Of a stretch of 64,000 nucleotides of DNA, positions 8,156 through 16,459 are shown piece after piece. Each line of letters starts with the position of its first letter. Position 1 is the stretch's first letter. The notes under the pieces are model-generated. The model had not been told where the DNA came from, searched no databases, and saw only the letters and a program-made list of their open reading frames with translations. The translations under genes were made by a program, and so were the position numbers. The stretch comes from Streptomyces luteolus (GTDB taxonomy: Bacteria; Actinomycetota; Actinomycetes; Streptomycetales; Streptomycetaceae): NCBI RefSeq assembly GCF_029968015.1, contig NZ_JASCIS010000009.1:160719-224718 (forward strand), read 5' to 3'.

Positions 8156-9313
8156 GTGCGCCGTTCGGTGTTCGACGAGGATCACGAGGCGTTCCGCGCG
8201 ACCCTGCGGGACTTCATCGCGAAGGAGGTCGTGCCCGTCCACCACGAGTGGGAGGAGCAGGGGCATCCGCCGAGGGACTTTTACCGCAAGCTGGGCGACC
8301 TCGGTGTGCTCGGCGTCCAGGTGCCCGAGGAGTTCGGCGGCGCCGGGCAGACCAGCTTCAAGTTCGCGGCCGTCGCCACCGAGGAGACCACCCGCGCCGG
8401 GGTGTCCTTCGGCAACTACTCGGTGCACACCAATCTGATCCTGCCGTACCTCATGGCGTACGCGAACGAGGAGCAGAAGCAGCGGTGGCTGCCCGGGTTC
8501 GCGAGCGGCGCGCTCATGACCGCGATCGCCATGACCGAACCCGGCACCGGCTCCGACCTCGCCAACATCCGGACCAGGGCCGAACTCTCGCCGGACGGCA
8601 CGCACTACGTCCTGAACGGCGCCAAGACGTTCATCACCGGCGGCGTCCTCGCCGACCTCGTGCTCGTGGTCGCCCGCACCGCCCCGTACGACCCGGAGAA
8701 CCGCAGGGCGGGCCTGTCCATCCTCTGTGTGGAGTCCCGCAGCGAGGGGTTCGCGGTCGGGCGGAAGCTGCAGAAGATCGGGCTCAAGGCCTCCGACACC
8801 GCCGAACTGTCCTTCACCGACGTCAAGGTGCCCGCCCGGAACCTGCTCGGCGAGGAGGGCGCGGGCTTCTCGTACCTCTCGCACAACCTGCCGCAGGAGC
8901 GCCTGACCATCGCGCTCGGCGGGGCCGCGACCGCCGCCGCCGCGCTGCGCTTCGCGACCGACTACGTGCGCGAGCGCACCGTCTTCGGCAAGCCCGTCGC
9001 GCACTTCCAGAACACCAAGTTCGTGCTCGCCGAGTGCGCCACCGAGGTCACGGCCGCCCAGCTCATGGCGGACCGCGCCCTGGAGCTGCACGACGAGTGC
9101 GGGCTGACCGTCGCCGACGCGGCCAAGGCCAAGCTGTTCTGTACGGAGACGGCGGGCCGGGTCATCGACAAGTGCCTTCAGCTGCACGGGGGTTACGGGT
9201 ACATCACCGAGTACCCGATCGCCCGGCTCTACGCCGACACCCGGGTCTCGCGCATCTACGGCGGGACCAGCGAGGTCATGAAGACCATCATCGCCAAGTC
9301 CCTCGGCCTCTGA
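8156..9313 (+). CDS. Acyl-CoA dehydrogenase
   Basis: A 385-residue FAD flavoprotein making the alpha,beta double bond in acyl-CoA. Signature one is AMTEPGTGSDLANI, the FAD stretch is FITGG, and signature two is the C-terminal QLHGGYGYITEYPIARLYAD. The MCAD/SCAD catalytic-Glu position in the IYGGTSEV loop is Gly, while NLPQERLTIA carries Glu at the long-chain/isovaleryl-CoA dehydrogenase position, so it belongs to that active-site type. The GTG at 8156 has AGAGG six bases upstream and gives the usual MRRSVFDEDHEAF start; a GTG at 8126 is less likely. Electrons would go to ETF. Regulated, by inference, through the palindrome at 8107. Confidence 0.92.
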   Translation: MRRSVFDEDHEAFRATLRDFIAKEVVPVHHEWEEQGHPPRDFYRKLGDLGVLGVQVPEEFGGAGQTSFKFAAVATEETTRAGVSFGNYSVHTNLILPYLMAYANEEQKQRWLPGFASGALMTAIAMTEPGTGSDLANIRTRAELSPDGTHYVLNGAKTFITGGVLADLVLVVARTAPYDPENRRAGLSILCVESRSEGFAVGRKLQKIGLKASDTAELSFTDVKVPARNLLGEEGAGFSYLSHNLPQERLTIALGGAATAAAALRFATDYVRERTVFGKPVAHFQNTKFVLAECATEVTAAQLMADRALELHDECGLTVADAAKAKLFCTETAGRVIDKCLQLHGGYGYITEYPIARLYADTRVSRIYGGTSEVMKTIIAKSLGL

Positions 9314-9338
9314 GGGGCGCCCTCTTGCGTACGTCCGA

Positions 9339-9359
9339 CAGGCGTAGGTCCGACGCCTG
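9339..9359. terminator. Stem-loop after acyl-CoA dehydrogenase
   Basis: CAGGCGT (9339-9345) and ACGCCTG (9353-9359) form a perfect 7-bp stem with a 7-base loop, 26 bases after the dehydrogenase stop. There is no U-tract, as is common for actinobacterial terminators. It may separate the dehydrogenase transcript from the downstream amidohydrolase gene. Confidence 0.4.
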
Positions 9360-9534
9360 AGGAGAGCTCCATACGGTCTGACCAGGCCGTACGTTGGCGA
9401 TTCGGGCGGTGAGCGGGTACACCTGGGGAAGCGCCGAGGGGGCCCGAGGATCCCCTCCGGCGCCCCGGCCCGCCGTTTCCCGATGCGCACCCCCGCCCCC
9501 GTGCGGCGTGCCCCGCCCCGAGTGGAGGACCCTC

Positions 9535-10716
9535 ATGCCCGCCGCCCCCGCCCCGCGCGACCGCGTCGCCGCCAGGATCGACGCGTACAAGGACCGGCTC
9601 GTCGAGCTCAGCCACGCGCTGCACGACGACCCGGAGACCGCCTTCGAGGAGACCCGCGCGGCCGAGCGCGTCGCCGCGCTCCTCGAAGAGGCCGGGTTCA
9701 CCGTGCGGCGCGGCGCCTGCGAGCTGCCGACCGCGCTCACCGCCACGTACGGCACCGGCGATCTGACCATCGGCGTGTGCGCGGAGTACGACGCGCTGCC
9801 GGAGCTCGGCCACGCCTGCGGGCACAACGTGATCTGCGCGGCGGGCGTAGGTGCCGCGATCGCGCTCACGGCCGTCGCGGACGAGCTGGGGTTCCGCGTG
9901 AAACTCCTCGGCACCCCGGCCGAGGAGGAGGGCGGCGGCAAGGTGCTGATGCTGGAGCGCGGCGCCTTCGACGACGTCACCGTGGCGATGATGGTCCACC
10001 CCGAGCCCGGGGACGCCGTGGACCCGCGCGGCTCCAGCACCGCCGTCGGCCGCTTCGAGGCCACCTTCACCGGCCGTGCCGCGCACGCCGCGTCCGCGCC
10101 GGAGGCCGGGCTCAACGCCGCCGACGCGGCCGTCGTCGCCCAGGTCGCGATCGGCCAGCTCCGCCAGCAGCTCCGCGACGGCCACCGCGTCGCCGGGATC
10201 GTGCGCAACGGCGGCGAGCGGACCAACATCATCCCGGAGCGCACGGTCCTGGAGTACGAGGTGCGCACCCCCACCGGCGAGGAGCTGCAGACCCTCCGCG
10301 AACGCGTCCTCGACTGCTTTCGCGGCGCCGCCCTCGCCACCGGCACCACCCTCGACGTACGCCCCACCCAGCCCGACTACGTGGAGCTGCGGCACGACCC
10401 CGCCCTGATGCAGGCGTACGCGCGCAACCTGCGGGCCGCCGGCCGTGACGTGCCCGAGCCGGGCCCGGTCCCGCGCGGTTTGGGCGCCTCCACCGACATG
10501 GGCAACGTCGCCCAGGCCCTGCCCGCCATCCACCCCGGGATCGGCATCGACGGCGCCCAGGGCACCCCGCACACCCGGCAGTTCGCGGTCGACGCCGCGA
10601 GCCCCGCCGCCGACGAGGCCGCCCTGACCGGGGCCCTCGCGATGGCGTGGACGGGCCTCGACCTCGCGGCCGACCCGGACTGGCGGGCCCGCGCTCTGGC
10701 CGCCCGCCGGGCCTGA
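9535..10716 (+). CDS. M20 family amidohydrolase / metallopeptidase
   Basis: A 393-residue M20D-type hydrolase. The catalytic domain shows VCAEYDALPELGHACGHN, with Asp, His and Cys/His metal positions typical of AbgB- and PM20D2-like proteins, and GTPAEEEGGGK with the general-base Glu pair. A dimerisation domain starts near GRFEATFTGRAAHAASAPEAG, and the closing metal His is in GTPHTRQF. GGAGG lies upstream of the ATG. Family members cleave amide bonds of N-acyl amino acids, beta-alanyl dipeptides or p-aminobenzoyl-glutamate. Lying just before the TetR gene of the acyl-CoA region, it could release an acyl group or amino acid from an amide substrate; that is inference. Confidence 0.85.
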   Translation: MPAAPAPRDRVAARIDAYKDRLVELSHALHDDPETAFEETRAAERVAALLEEAGFTVRRGACELPTALTATYGTGDLTIGVCAEYDALPELGHACGHNVICAAGVGAAIALTAVADELGFRVKLLGTPAEEEGGGKVLMLERGAFDDVTVAMMVHPEPGDAVDPRGSSTAVGRFEATFTGRAAHAASAPEAGLNAADAAVVAQVAIGQLRQQLRDGHRVAGIVRNGGERTNIIPERTVLEYEVRTPTGEELQTLRERVLDCFRGAALATGTTLDVRPTQPDYVELRHDPALMQAYARNLRAAGRDVPEPGPVPRGLGASTDMGNVAQALPAIHPGIGIDGAQGTPHTRQFAVDAASPAADEAALTGALAMAWTGLDLAADPDWRARALAARRA

Positions 10717-10757
10717 GCGCGCGTCCCGGCGTCCGACGACAGGGAGCCGACGTTGAT

Positions 10758-10771
10758 GGAACGATCGTTCA
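10758..10771. promoter_or_regulatory. TetR-type operator, copy 3 (GGAACGATCGTTCA)
   Basis: The same AACGATCGTT core lies about 50 bases upstream of the TetR start, next to a possible -10 (TAGGAT near 10778). Its position over the TetR gene's own promoter suggests autoregulation and identifies the likely binding protein for all four sites. Confidence 0.7.
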
Positions 10772-10820
10772 GGCGGCTAGGATGCCTGGTGACCGGATCC
10801 GGGACATGAGGAGGACACCG

Positions 10821-11435
10821 GTGCGAGGAACAGGCCGCCAGGCCATCCTGGACGCCGCCCGGGAGGAGTTCGGGGAGCGCGGCTACGCCGCCGTGTCCAT
10901 CCGCGACATCGCCCGCCGGGCCGGCGTGAGCCTCTCGGCGATGTACCACTACTACACCGGCAAACAGGACCTGCTGCACGCCCTCGTGAACGGCAGTGGC
11001 CAGGCCTACTTCGACTCCTGCCGCAAGGAGTTGGAGTCCGCGGGCGACGACCCGGGGGAGCAGCTCGCCGCGGTGGTGCGGGCCACCGTGCGCTATCGCG
11101 CGGAGTACCGCCTTGAGAGCAGTCTGACGCTCGCCGAGTGGCGCAGCATGTCCGAGGAGCAGCTGGAGGAGTTCCGGGGCCGGCAGTTCGACGGCACGCG
11201 GATGTTCAAGGAGATCATCGAGGACGGCGTGGACCAGGGCGTCTTCCGCACCCCGCACCCCCAGGACGCCCGCCGCGGCGTCATCGCCATGTGCAACGCC
11301 GTCGCCCAGTGGTACCGCGAGAGCGGCGAGGAGAGCGTGGACGACCTCGCCGAGCGGTACGTGGAACTGGCCCTGGTCCTGGTCGAGTACCGCCCGGCGG
11401 CCCGCCGCTCACGCCCCGCGAAGTCCTCCTCCTGA
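10821..11435 (+). CDS. TetR/AcrR family repressor of the acyl-CoA regulon
   Basis: A 204-residue regulator. The N-terminal helix-turn-helix is clear (REEFGERGYAAVSIRDIARR then AGVSLSAMYHYYTGKQDLL); the rest is an all-helical ligand domain. The GTG at 10821 follows GAGGAG by seven bases. The operator core AACGATCGTT occurs in its own promoter and upstream of the SDR/MBL pair and the acyl-CoA dehydrogenase, and as a near copy before the enoyl-CoA hydratase. I infer a local repressor that releases DNA when an acyl-CoA intermediate accumulates, as for other TetR regulators of fatty-acid or branched-chain catabolism. Confidence 0.88.
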   Translation: MRGTGRQAILDAAREEFGERGYAAVSIRDIARRAGVSLSAMYHYYTGKQDLLHALVNGSGQAYFDSCRKELESAGDDPGEQLAAVVRATVRYRAEYRLESSLTLAEWRSMSEEQLEEFRGRQFDGTRMFKEIIEDGVDQGVFRTPHPQDARRGVIAMCNAVAQWYRESGEESVDDLAERYVELALVLVEYRPAARRSRPAKSSS

Positions 11436-11489
11436 CGTACGATCAAGAACCCTTCGTAAGCGGAGAGTTGCGCAGGTCCGCCGACGTGA

Positions 11490-12296
11490 TCACTTCACGG
11501 CCCACTCGCCGGTGAACTCCGGCTCCCGCTTCTCGTTGAACGCCGCCAGGGCGGCCGGGGCGTCCTCCGTGGCGAAGTTGACGGTCTGGGCGCGCGCCTC
11601 GTTCGTGAGGGCGTCGCGCAGCGTGCGGTCGACGCCCTCGTTGAGCAGGGCCTTGTTCTGGGCCTGGGCGACCGGCGGCCCCGCGGCGAGCCGGCGCCCC
11701 AGATCCGCCACGAACGCGTCCAGCTCCTCGGCCGCCACCAGCCACGTGACCAGGCCGAGCCGCTCGGCCTGAGCCGCGTCGATCATCTCGGCGAGCAGTG
11801 CCAGACGTTTGGCCTGCTGGAGCCCGACGAGCCGGGGCAGCTGCCAGGACCCGCCGAAGTCGAGGGAGAGGCCGCGGCGCGCGAAGATCTGCGAGAACCG
11901 GGCCCGGGGCGTCGCCACCACCAGATCGCAGCCGAGCGCCAGATTCCACCCGGCCCCGACCGCCACCCCGTCCACCTTCGCGACCGTCGGCTTGGGCAGC
12001 TCGTGCAGCAGCAGCGCGATGTCGTTGATCTTCCTCATCCGGTGCAGGGGATGCGGCGGCGCACTCTCCCCGGCCCGGGCGGACAGGTCGGCCCCGGCGC
12101 AGAAATCGCCGCCCGCGCCGGTCAGTACGACCGCCCGTACCTCCGGATCCGTGCCCGCGTCGGCCAGTGCCTCCCCGAGGGCGGACCACAGCGCGGGGTC
12201 CAGGGCGTTCTTCCGCCGCGGGCGGTTCAAGGTCAGCGTCAGGACGCCTTCGGTGCGTTCGGTCAACAGAACGGGCTCGTCCGGCACGACCCCCAC
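11490..12296 (-). CDS. Enoyl-CoA hydratase/isomerase family protein
   Basis: A 268-residue crotonase. NRPRRKNALDPALWSAL opens the fold; the oxyanion-hole segments are GDFCAGADLS and VDGVAVGAGWNLALGCDL, and RRGLSLDFGGSWQLPRLVG is the active-site loop. The glutamate normally found at the start of that loop is not evident, while the Asp of the usual PDxGG motif is present, so isomerase or other crotonase chemistry is possible. GTG at 12296 is used; a GTG at 12287 is also open. The upstream site at 12331-12344 is a variant of the local TetR operator, so it should belong to the same regulon. Confidence 0.88.
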   Translation of the reverse strand: MGVVPDEPVLLTERTEGVLTLTLNRPRRKNALDPALWSALGEALADAGTDPEVRAVVLTGAGGDFCAGADLSARAGESAPPHPLHRMRKINDIALLLHELPKPTVAKVDGVAVGAGWNLALGCDLVVATPRARFSQIFARRGLSLDFGGSWQLPRLVGLQQAKRLALLAEMIDAAQAERLGLVTWLVAAEELDAFVADLGRRLAAGPPVAQAQNKALLNEGVDRTLRDALTNEARAQTVNFATEDAPAALAAFNEKREPEFTGEWAVK

Positions 12297-12330
12297 CCTT
12301 CCCCACGCGGCAGAAACGCTCGCAAGTTAT

Positions 12331-12344
12331 CGAACAGTCGTTAA
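12331..12344. promoter_or_regulatory. TetR-type operator, copy 4 (variant)
   Basis: On the minus strand the sequence is TTAACGACTGTTCG, matching TTAACGATCGTTCG of copy 2 at 12 of 14 positions; only the two central bases are swapped. It lies 35 bases upstream of the enoyl-CoA hydratase start. Confidence 0.55.
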
Positions 12345-12481
12345 GGAGGTCAACGGGCAGGACGGACCCGCACAGCCGACACCCCGCACCAGCGTGAACG
12401 AGGCAGCGCAACGGGGCAGGCGGCCCGCCACCGGGGTCGTCCACACGTCAATCACCACCGGGGTCGGGAAGACTGGGAAAC

Positions 12482-15295
12482 ATGGCTATGCACGGATCCG
12501 CGCGCCGGGGGTCGAGTCCGCCGTCCCGGCCCCGGGGACAGAACGAGCCGCCGGTACGGGCATCGGGGTGGCGCCGGCGCCTGCTGAACGCACGAAGCGT
12601 CGCCAGTCAGGTCTTCCTGCTGCAGCTCGCGATCGTCGTGATCCTCGTCGTCGCCACGCTGCTCGTCATCGTCGTCCAGGTCCGGAACCAGGCCACCGAC
12701 CAGGCCCGGGACGAGGTGCTCGTCTCCGGTGAGGCGTTCGCCAACGGCCCCGGCCTGGTGGCGGCCCTGGAGAGCCCCGACCCCACGGCGGTCCTGCAGC
12801 CCCGCGCCGAGACGGCCCGTGAACGCTCCGGGCTCGACGCGGTGGTGGTGACCGACACCGACGGCATCCGCCTCACGCACCCCGACCCCGAGCAGATCGG
12901 CAAACCGTTCATCGGCACCATCGAGCCCTCGCTCGAAGGACGCACCACCGTCGAGAACGCCGAGGGCCCGATCATGCCCGGGGGAGAGACGGACGTCGTC
13001 CAGTCGGTGGTGCCCGTCCTGCGGGCGGACGGCTCGGTCGCCGGGATCGTGTCCACCTCCGTCACCGTCAAGCACGTCAACCGGGACGTGGCGGCCCGCC
13101 TGCCCGCGCTGCTCGGCACCGCGGGCGCCGCCCTCATCGTGGCGGGAGGCGGCTCGGCCCTGGTCAGCCGGCGCCTCAAGCGCCAGACGCACGGGCTCGG
13201 ACCCGTCGAGATGACGCGCATGTACGAGCACCACGACGCGGTCCTGCACTCCGTCCGCGAGGGCGTCCTGATCGTCCGCGCCGACGGCCGGCTGCTCCTC
13301 GCCAACGACGAGGCCCGCCGCCTCCTCGACCTCCCCGCCGACGCGGAACGCCGCCGGATCACCGACCTGGGCCTGCCGCCCGCCACCGCCCGGCTCCTCA
13401 CCTCGGGAGAGTCCGCCACCGACGCCGTGCACCGCGTCGGCGACCGGCTCCTCGCCGTCAACGTCCGGCCCGTCGGCCGCCACGGCGGCCCGGCCGGAAG
13501 CGTCGCCACGCTGCGCGACTCCACCGAGCTGCGCGCCCTCGCCGGCCGCGCCGAACTCGCCCGGGAACGCCTCCAACTCCTCTACGACGCCGGGGTGGGC
13601 ATCGGCACGACCCTCGATGTGGCCCGTACCGCCGAGGAGTTGACCGAGGTCGCCGTACCCCGGTTCGCGGACTTCGCCACCGTCGAGCTGCTCGACGCCG
13701 TGATCCGCGGCGACGAACCGGACGACACCGACGCCGCCATGCGCCGGATCGCCGTGCGCGGCATCCAGGACGACCCGCCGCTGTACCCGGCCGGTGAGTC
13801 CATCCGCTTCGTGCCCGGCAGCCCCATGTCGCAGGGGCTCGCGACAGGGCACGGCGTGCTCGCCGCCGACCTCGCCGCGACCGACGGCTGGCGCGCCCAG
13901 GACCCGGAGCGGGCGCGGCGCGTCCTGGACCACGGCATCCACTCCCTGATCTCGGTGCCGCTGCGGGCCCGCGGAGTCGTCCTCGGCTCGGCCAACTTCT
14001 GGCGCTCCGAGCAGGATCCCTTCACGCCGGACGACGTGTCCTTCGCCGAGGAGCTCTCCGCCCGCGCCGCCGTGTCCATCGACAACGCCCGCCGGTACGC
14101 CCGCGAGCACACCGTCGCCGTCACGCTGCAGCGCAGCCTGCTTCCGCACGCCCTGCCCGAGCAGTCCGCGCTGGAGGTCGCCCACCGCTATCTGCCCGCC
14201 GAGGCCGGGGTCGGGGGTGACTGGTTCGACGTGATCCCGCTGCCCGGCGCCCGCGTCGCGCTCGTCGTCGGCGACGTCGTCGGCCACGGACTGCACGCCG
14301 CCGCGACCATGGGCCGGCTCCGTACCGCGGTGCACAACTTCTCCGCCCTGGACCGCGCGCCGGACGAAGTACTCGGCCACCTCGACGAGTTGGCCGCCCG
14401 CATCGACGCCGACGAGACCGACCTCGAGGGCGTCGGCGCCGGCATGATGCTCGGCGCCACCTGCCTCTACGCGATCTACGACCCGGTCAGCGGACGCTGC
14501 ACCCTCGCCCGCGCCGGACACCCGGGCCCCGTCGTCGTCCACCCCGACGGCCGGTCGGAGTTCCCCGACGTACCGGTCTCCCCACCGCTCGGCCTCGGCG
14601 CCGGCATGCCCGTCGAGACCGCCGAACTCCAGCTCGCCGAGGGCAGCACCCTCGCCCTCTACACCGACGGCCTGATCGAGGACCGCCGCCGCGACCTGGA
14701 GATCGGCTTCGACCTGCTGCGGGGCGCCCTGGCCGAGACCGTGGACCGCAGCCCGGACGAGGTCTGCCAGGTCGTCCTCGACACCGTCCTGCCCGAGCAG
14801 CCCGCCGACGACGTCGCCCTCCTCGTGGCCCGTACGCGCCGGATCCCACCGGAACGCGTCGCCGAGTGGGACGTACCCGACGACCCCGCGGCCGTCTCCC
14901 GCGTCCGCGCCGACGCCACCCGCAAGCTCGCGGACTGGGACCTGGACGAGGCCGCGTTCGCCACCGAACTGATCGTCAGCGAACTCGTCACCAACGCCAT
15001 CCGCTACGGCAGCGAACCGATCAGGCTGCGCCTCCTGCACGACCTGGGCAGCCTGATCTGCGAAGTCGCCGACGGCTCCAGCACCTCACCGCACCTGCGC
15101 CGCGCCAAGAGCACCGACGAGGGCGGCCGCGGCCTGTTCCTCGTCGCCCGCTTCGCCCACCGCTGGGGCACCCGCTACACCGGCCGCGGCAAGGTCATCT
15201 GGACCGAACAGTCCCTCCACCACGCGAACCACGCCGCGGCGACGGACTCGGAGGAGAGCCTGCTCGACCAGTGGGGGGACGACTCGGGGTTCTGA
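12482..15295 (+). CDS. Membrane sensor SpoIIE-type phosphatase with PAS, GAF and anti-sigma kinase-like domain
   Basis: A 937-residue signalling protein. TM1 is about residues 43-65; an extracytoplasmic Cache-like domain follows (about 66-206, with VVVTDTDGIRLTHPDPEQIG), then TM2 (about 207-228), a PAS domain (about 250-350), a GAF domain (about 375-545), a PP2C/SpoIIE phosphatase (GGDWFDVIPLPG, VGDVVGHG, YTDGLIEDRR) and an RsbW-like HATPase_c domain (ELIVSELVTNAIRYG, DEGGRGLFLV). Such proteins dephosphorylate anti-anti-sigma factors, and the kinase-like domain may counter this, setting the activity of a stress or developmental sigma factor. No sigma or anti-sigma gene is adjacent. The coding end lies in a 13-bp tandem repeat. 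Confidence 0.9.
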   Translation: MAMHGSARRGSSPPSRPRGQNEPPVRASGWRRRLLNARSVASQVFLLQLAIVVILVVATLLVIVVQVRNQATDQARDEVLVSGEAFANGPGLVAALESPDPTAVLQPRAETARERSGLDAVVVTDTDGIRLTHPDPEQIGKPFIGTIEPSLEGRTTVENAEGPIMPGGETDVVQSVVPVLRADGSVAGIVSTSVTVKHVNRDVAARLPALLGTAGAALIVAGGGSALVSRRLKRQTHGLGPVEMTRMYEHHDAVLHSVREGVLIVRADGRLLLANDEARRLLDLPADAERRRITDLGLPPATARLLTSGESATDAVHRVGDRLLAVNVRPVGRHGGPAGSVATLRDSTELRALAGRAELARERLQLLYDAGVGIGTTLDVARTAEELTEVAVPRFADFATVELLDAVIRGDEPDDTDAAMRRIAVRGIQDDPPLYPAGESIRFVPGSPMSQGLATGHGVLAADLAATDGWRAQDPERARRVLDHGIHSLISVPLRARGVVLGSANFWRSEQDPFTPDDVSFAEELSARAAVSIDNARRYAREHTVAVTLQRSLLPHALPEQSALEVAHRYLPAEAGVGGDWFDVIPLPGARVALVVGDVVGHGLHAAATMGRLRTAVHNFSALDRAPDEVLGHLDELAARIDADETDLEGVGAGMMLGATCLYAIYDPVSGRCTLARAGHPGPVVVHPDGRSEFPDVPVSPPLGLGAGMPVETAELQLAEGSTLALYTDGLIEDRRRDLEIGFDLLRGALAETVDRSPDEVCQVVLDTVLPEQPADDVALLVARTRRIPPERVAEWDVPDDPAAVSRVRADATRKLADWDLDEAAFATELIVSELVTNAIRYGSEPIRLRLLHDLGSLICEVADGSSTSPHLRRAKSTDEGGRGLFLVARFAHRWGTRYTGRGKVIWTEQSLHHANHAAATDSEESLLDQWGDDSGF

Positions 15296-15319
15296 CTCGG
15301 GGTTCTGACTCGGGGTTCC
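15281..15319. repeat. 13-bp tandem repeat across the phosphatase stop codon
   Basis: Three copies of GACTCGGGGTTCT (third ends C), at 15281, 15294 and 15307. The phosphatase stop TGA at 15293-15295 spans the junction of copies 1 and 2. Confidence 0.85.
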
Positions 15320-15364
15320 GAGGGGAGCGACCCATCGGTCCGTACGGCGATCGGGCGCGCCCGA

Positions 15365-15835
15365 CTAGCCCACGAACCGGGCCAGTTGGGCCAGCGACGA
15401 CGCGATCCCCGCCTCGTGGTCGGCCCGCTCGATCCCCGGCGGCACTTCCGTCGCGGTGACCGTCACCTCCGTGCCGCCCGCTGCCTCCACGCACTCCCAC
15501 GTCATCGTCATGGTGCCCGCATACGACGGGTCGTCGGACGTGAACTCCACGCGCTGCACGACGCGTTCGGGTGGCGCCAGATCGACGAACGCGATGTCCG
15601 CCACGTCCGTCGCCGCTGTGGTCTTGCCGGGGGGCCTCCCGGGGCCACCGCTCGCGTCGAGGTAGGTGAGCACCATCCGGAAACCGCCGCCGGGACGCGG
15701 ATCCCAGTGCTCGATCCGGCCGCTCATCCCCTCGGGCGGCAGCCACGTCTCCAGGGCGCCGCGGTCCACGAGGGCGTGGTAGACGGATTCCCGCGGAGCG
15801 TCGATCCAGCGGCCGACACGGTCAGTTCTGGTCAT
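15365..15835 (-). CDS. SRPBCC (AHSA1-like) domain protein
   Basis: A 156-residue START/Bet v1-fold protein of the Aha1 C-terminal-like group. The opening RWIDAPRESVYHALVDRGALETWLPPEGM is the typical first strand and helices; GGFRMVLTYLD and GTEVTVTATEVPPG are later strands. These proteins enclose hydrophobic ligands in a cavity; many have no known reaction. The ATG at 15835 is 50 bases from the divergent membrane-protein gene, so both promoters share this gap. There is no membrane segment. Confidence 0.82.
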   Translation of the reverse strand: MTRTDRVGRWIDAPRESVYHALVDRGALETWLPPEGMSGRIEHWDPRPGGGFRMVLTYLDASGGPGRPPGKTTAATDVADIAFVDLAPPERVVQRVEFTSDDPSYAGTMTMTWECVEAAGGTEVTVTATEVPPGIERADHEAGIASSLAQLARFVG

Positions 15836-15884
15836 GGTCCTGCATTATGGGTACGTTCCCGCCCGAACGTACGAAGGACCGCGG

Positions 15885-16418
15885 ATGCCCGACAGCACCA
15901 CCCCGCCGCAACCCGAACGCTGGCTCTACCTCGGCAGTCTCGCGGCGATGGCCGGCTTCGCCGTGTTCGCGTTCGGCTGGGTGTTCGCGGTGTGCGCGGG
16001 CGTGCTGACCGGCGGTGGGGTGCTCGTCGTGTCCGCCGTGCGGCGGGGCGCGTCCGCCCTCCGGGAAGGGCGGACGCGCCGGGCCCGGCTGAGCTTCGCC
16101 GTGGCGACGGCACCGGCGGCGTTCCTCGGGCTGCTCGTCTCCTGGAGCGTCGGCGCGTTCTCCGGCGCCCTCGACGTGGGCGAGGCCTGCGTCACGCAGC
16201 AGCAGCACTACGACTCCGCGTACCGCGCCCGGCACATGGACGAGATGAACCAGCTGTTCCCGCTGCGCAACGCCTGCAACGCCGACTACGACCTCGTGCC
16301 CGGCTGGGTCAACCCGGCGGTCGTGCTCTGCGCCGCACTTCTCGTGGCCTCCCTCGCTGTCCTGGCCGCCGGGTTCGTCCGCCTTCTCCTCAACAGGGCG
16401 TCACAGACGCGCAGTTGA
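15885..16418 (+). CDS. Small integral membrane protein, unknown function
   Basis: A 177-residue protein with an N-terminal Pro-rich stretch and three or four hydrophobic segments: LGSLAAMAGFAVFAFGWVF with the adjacent VCAGVLTGGGVLVVSAV, LSFAVATAPAAFLGLLVSW, and AVVLCAALLVASLAVLAAGF near the C-terminus. A loop of about 50 residues (DVGEACVTQQQHYDSAYRAR and on to NADYDLVPGWVN) lies between the last two and contains two cysteines that could form an extracytoplasmic disulfide. GAAGGA precedes the ATG at 15885. I do not recognise a family. Confidence 0.6.
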   Translation: MPDSTTPPQPERWLYLGSLAAMAGFAVFAFGWVFAVCAGVLTGGGVLVVSAVRRGASALREGRTRRARLSFAVATAPAAFLGLLVSWSVGAFSGALDVGEACVTQQQHYDSAYRARHMDEMNQLFPLRNACNADYDLVPGWVNPAVVLCAALLVASLAVLAAGFVRLLLNRASQTRS

Positions 16419-16421
16419 GGC

Positions 16422-16457
16422 GGATGTGCCGGATGTGCCGGATGTGCCGGAGGTGCC
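16422..16457. repeat. 9-bp tandem repeat between convergent genes
   Basis: Four copies of GGATGTGCC (last GGAGGTGCC) fill the gap between the membrane-protein stop and the ABC-exporter stop. Confidence 0.85.
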
Positions 16458-16459
16458 CC

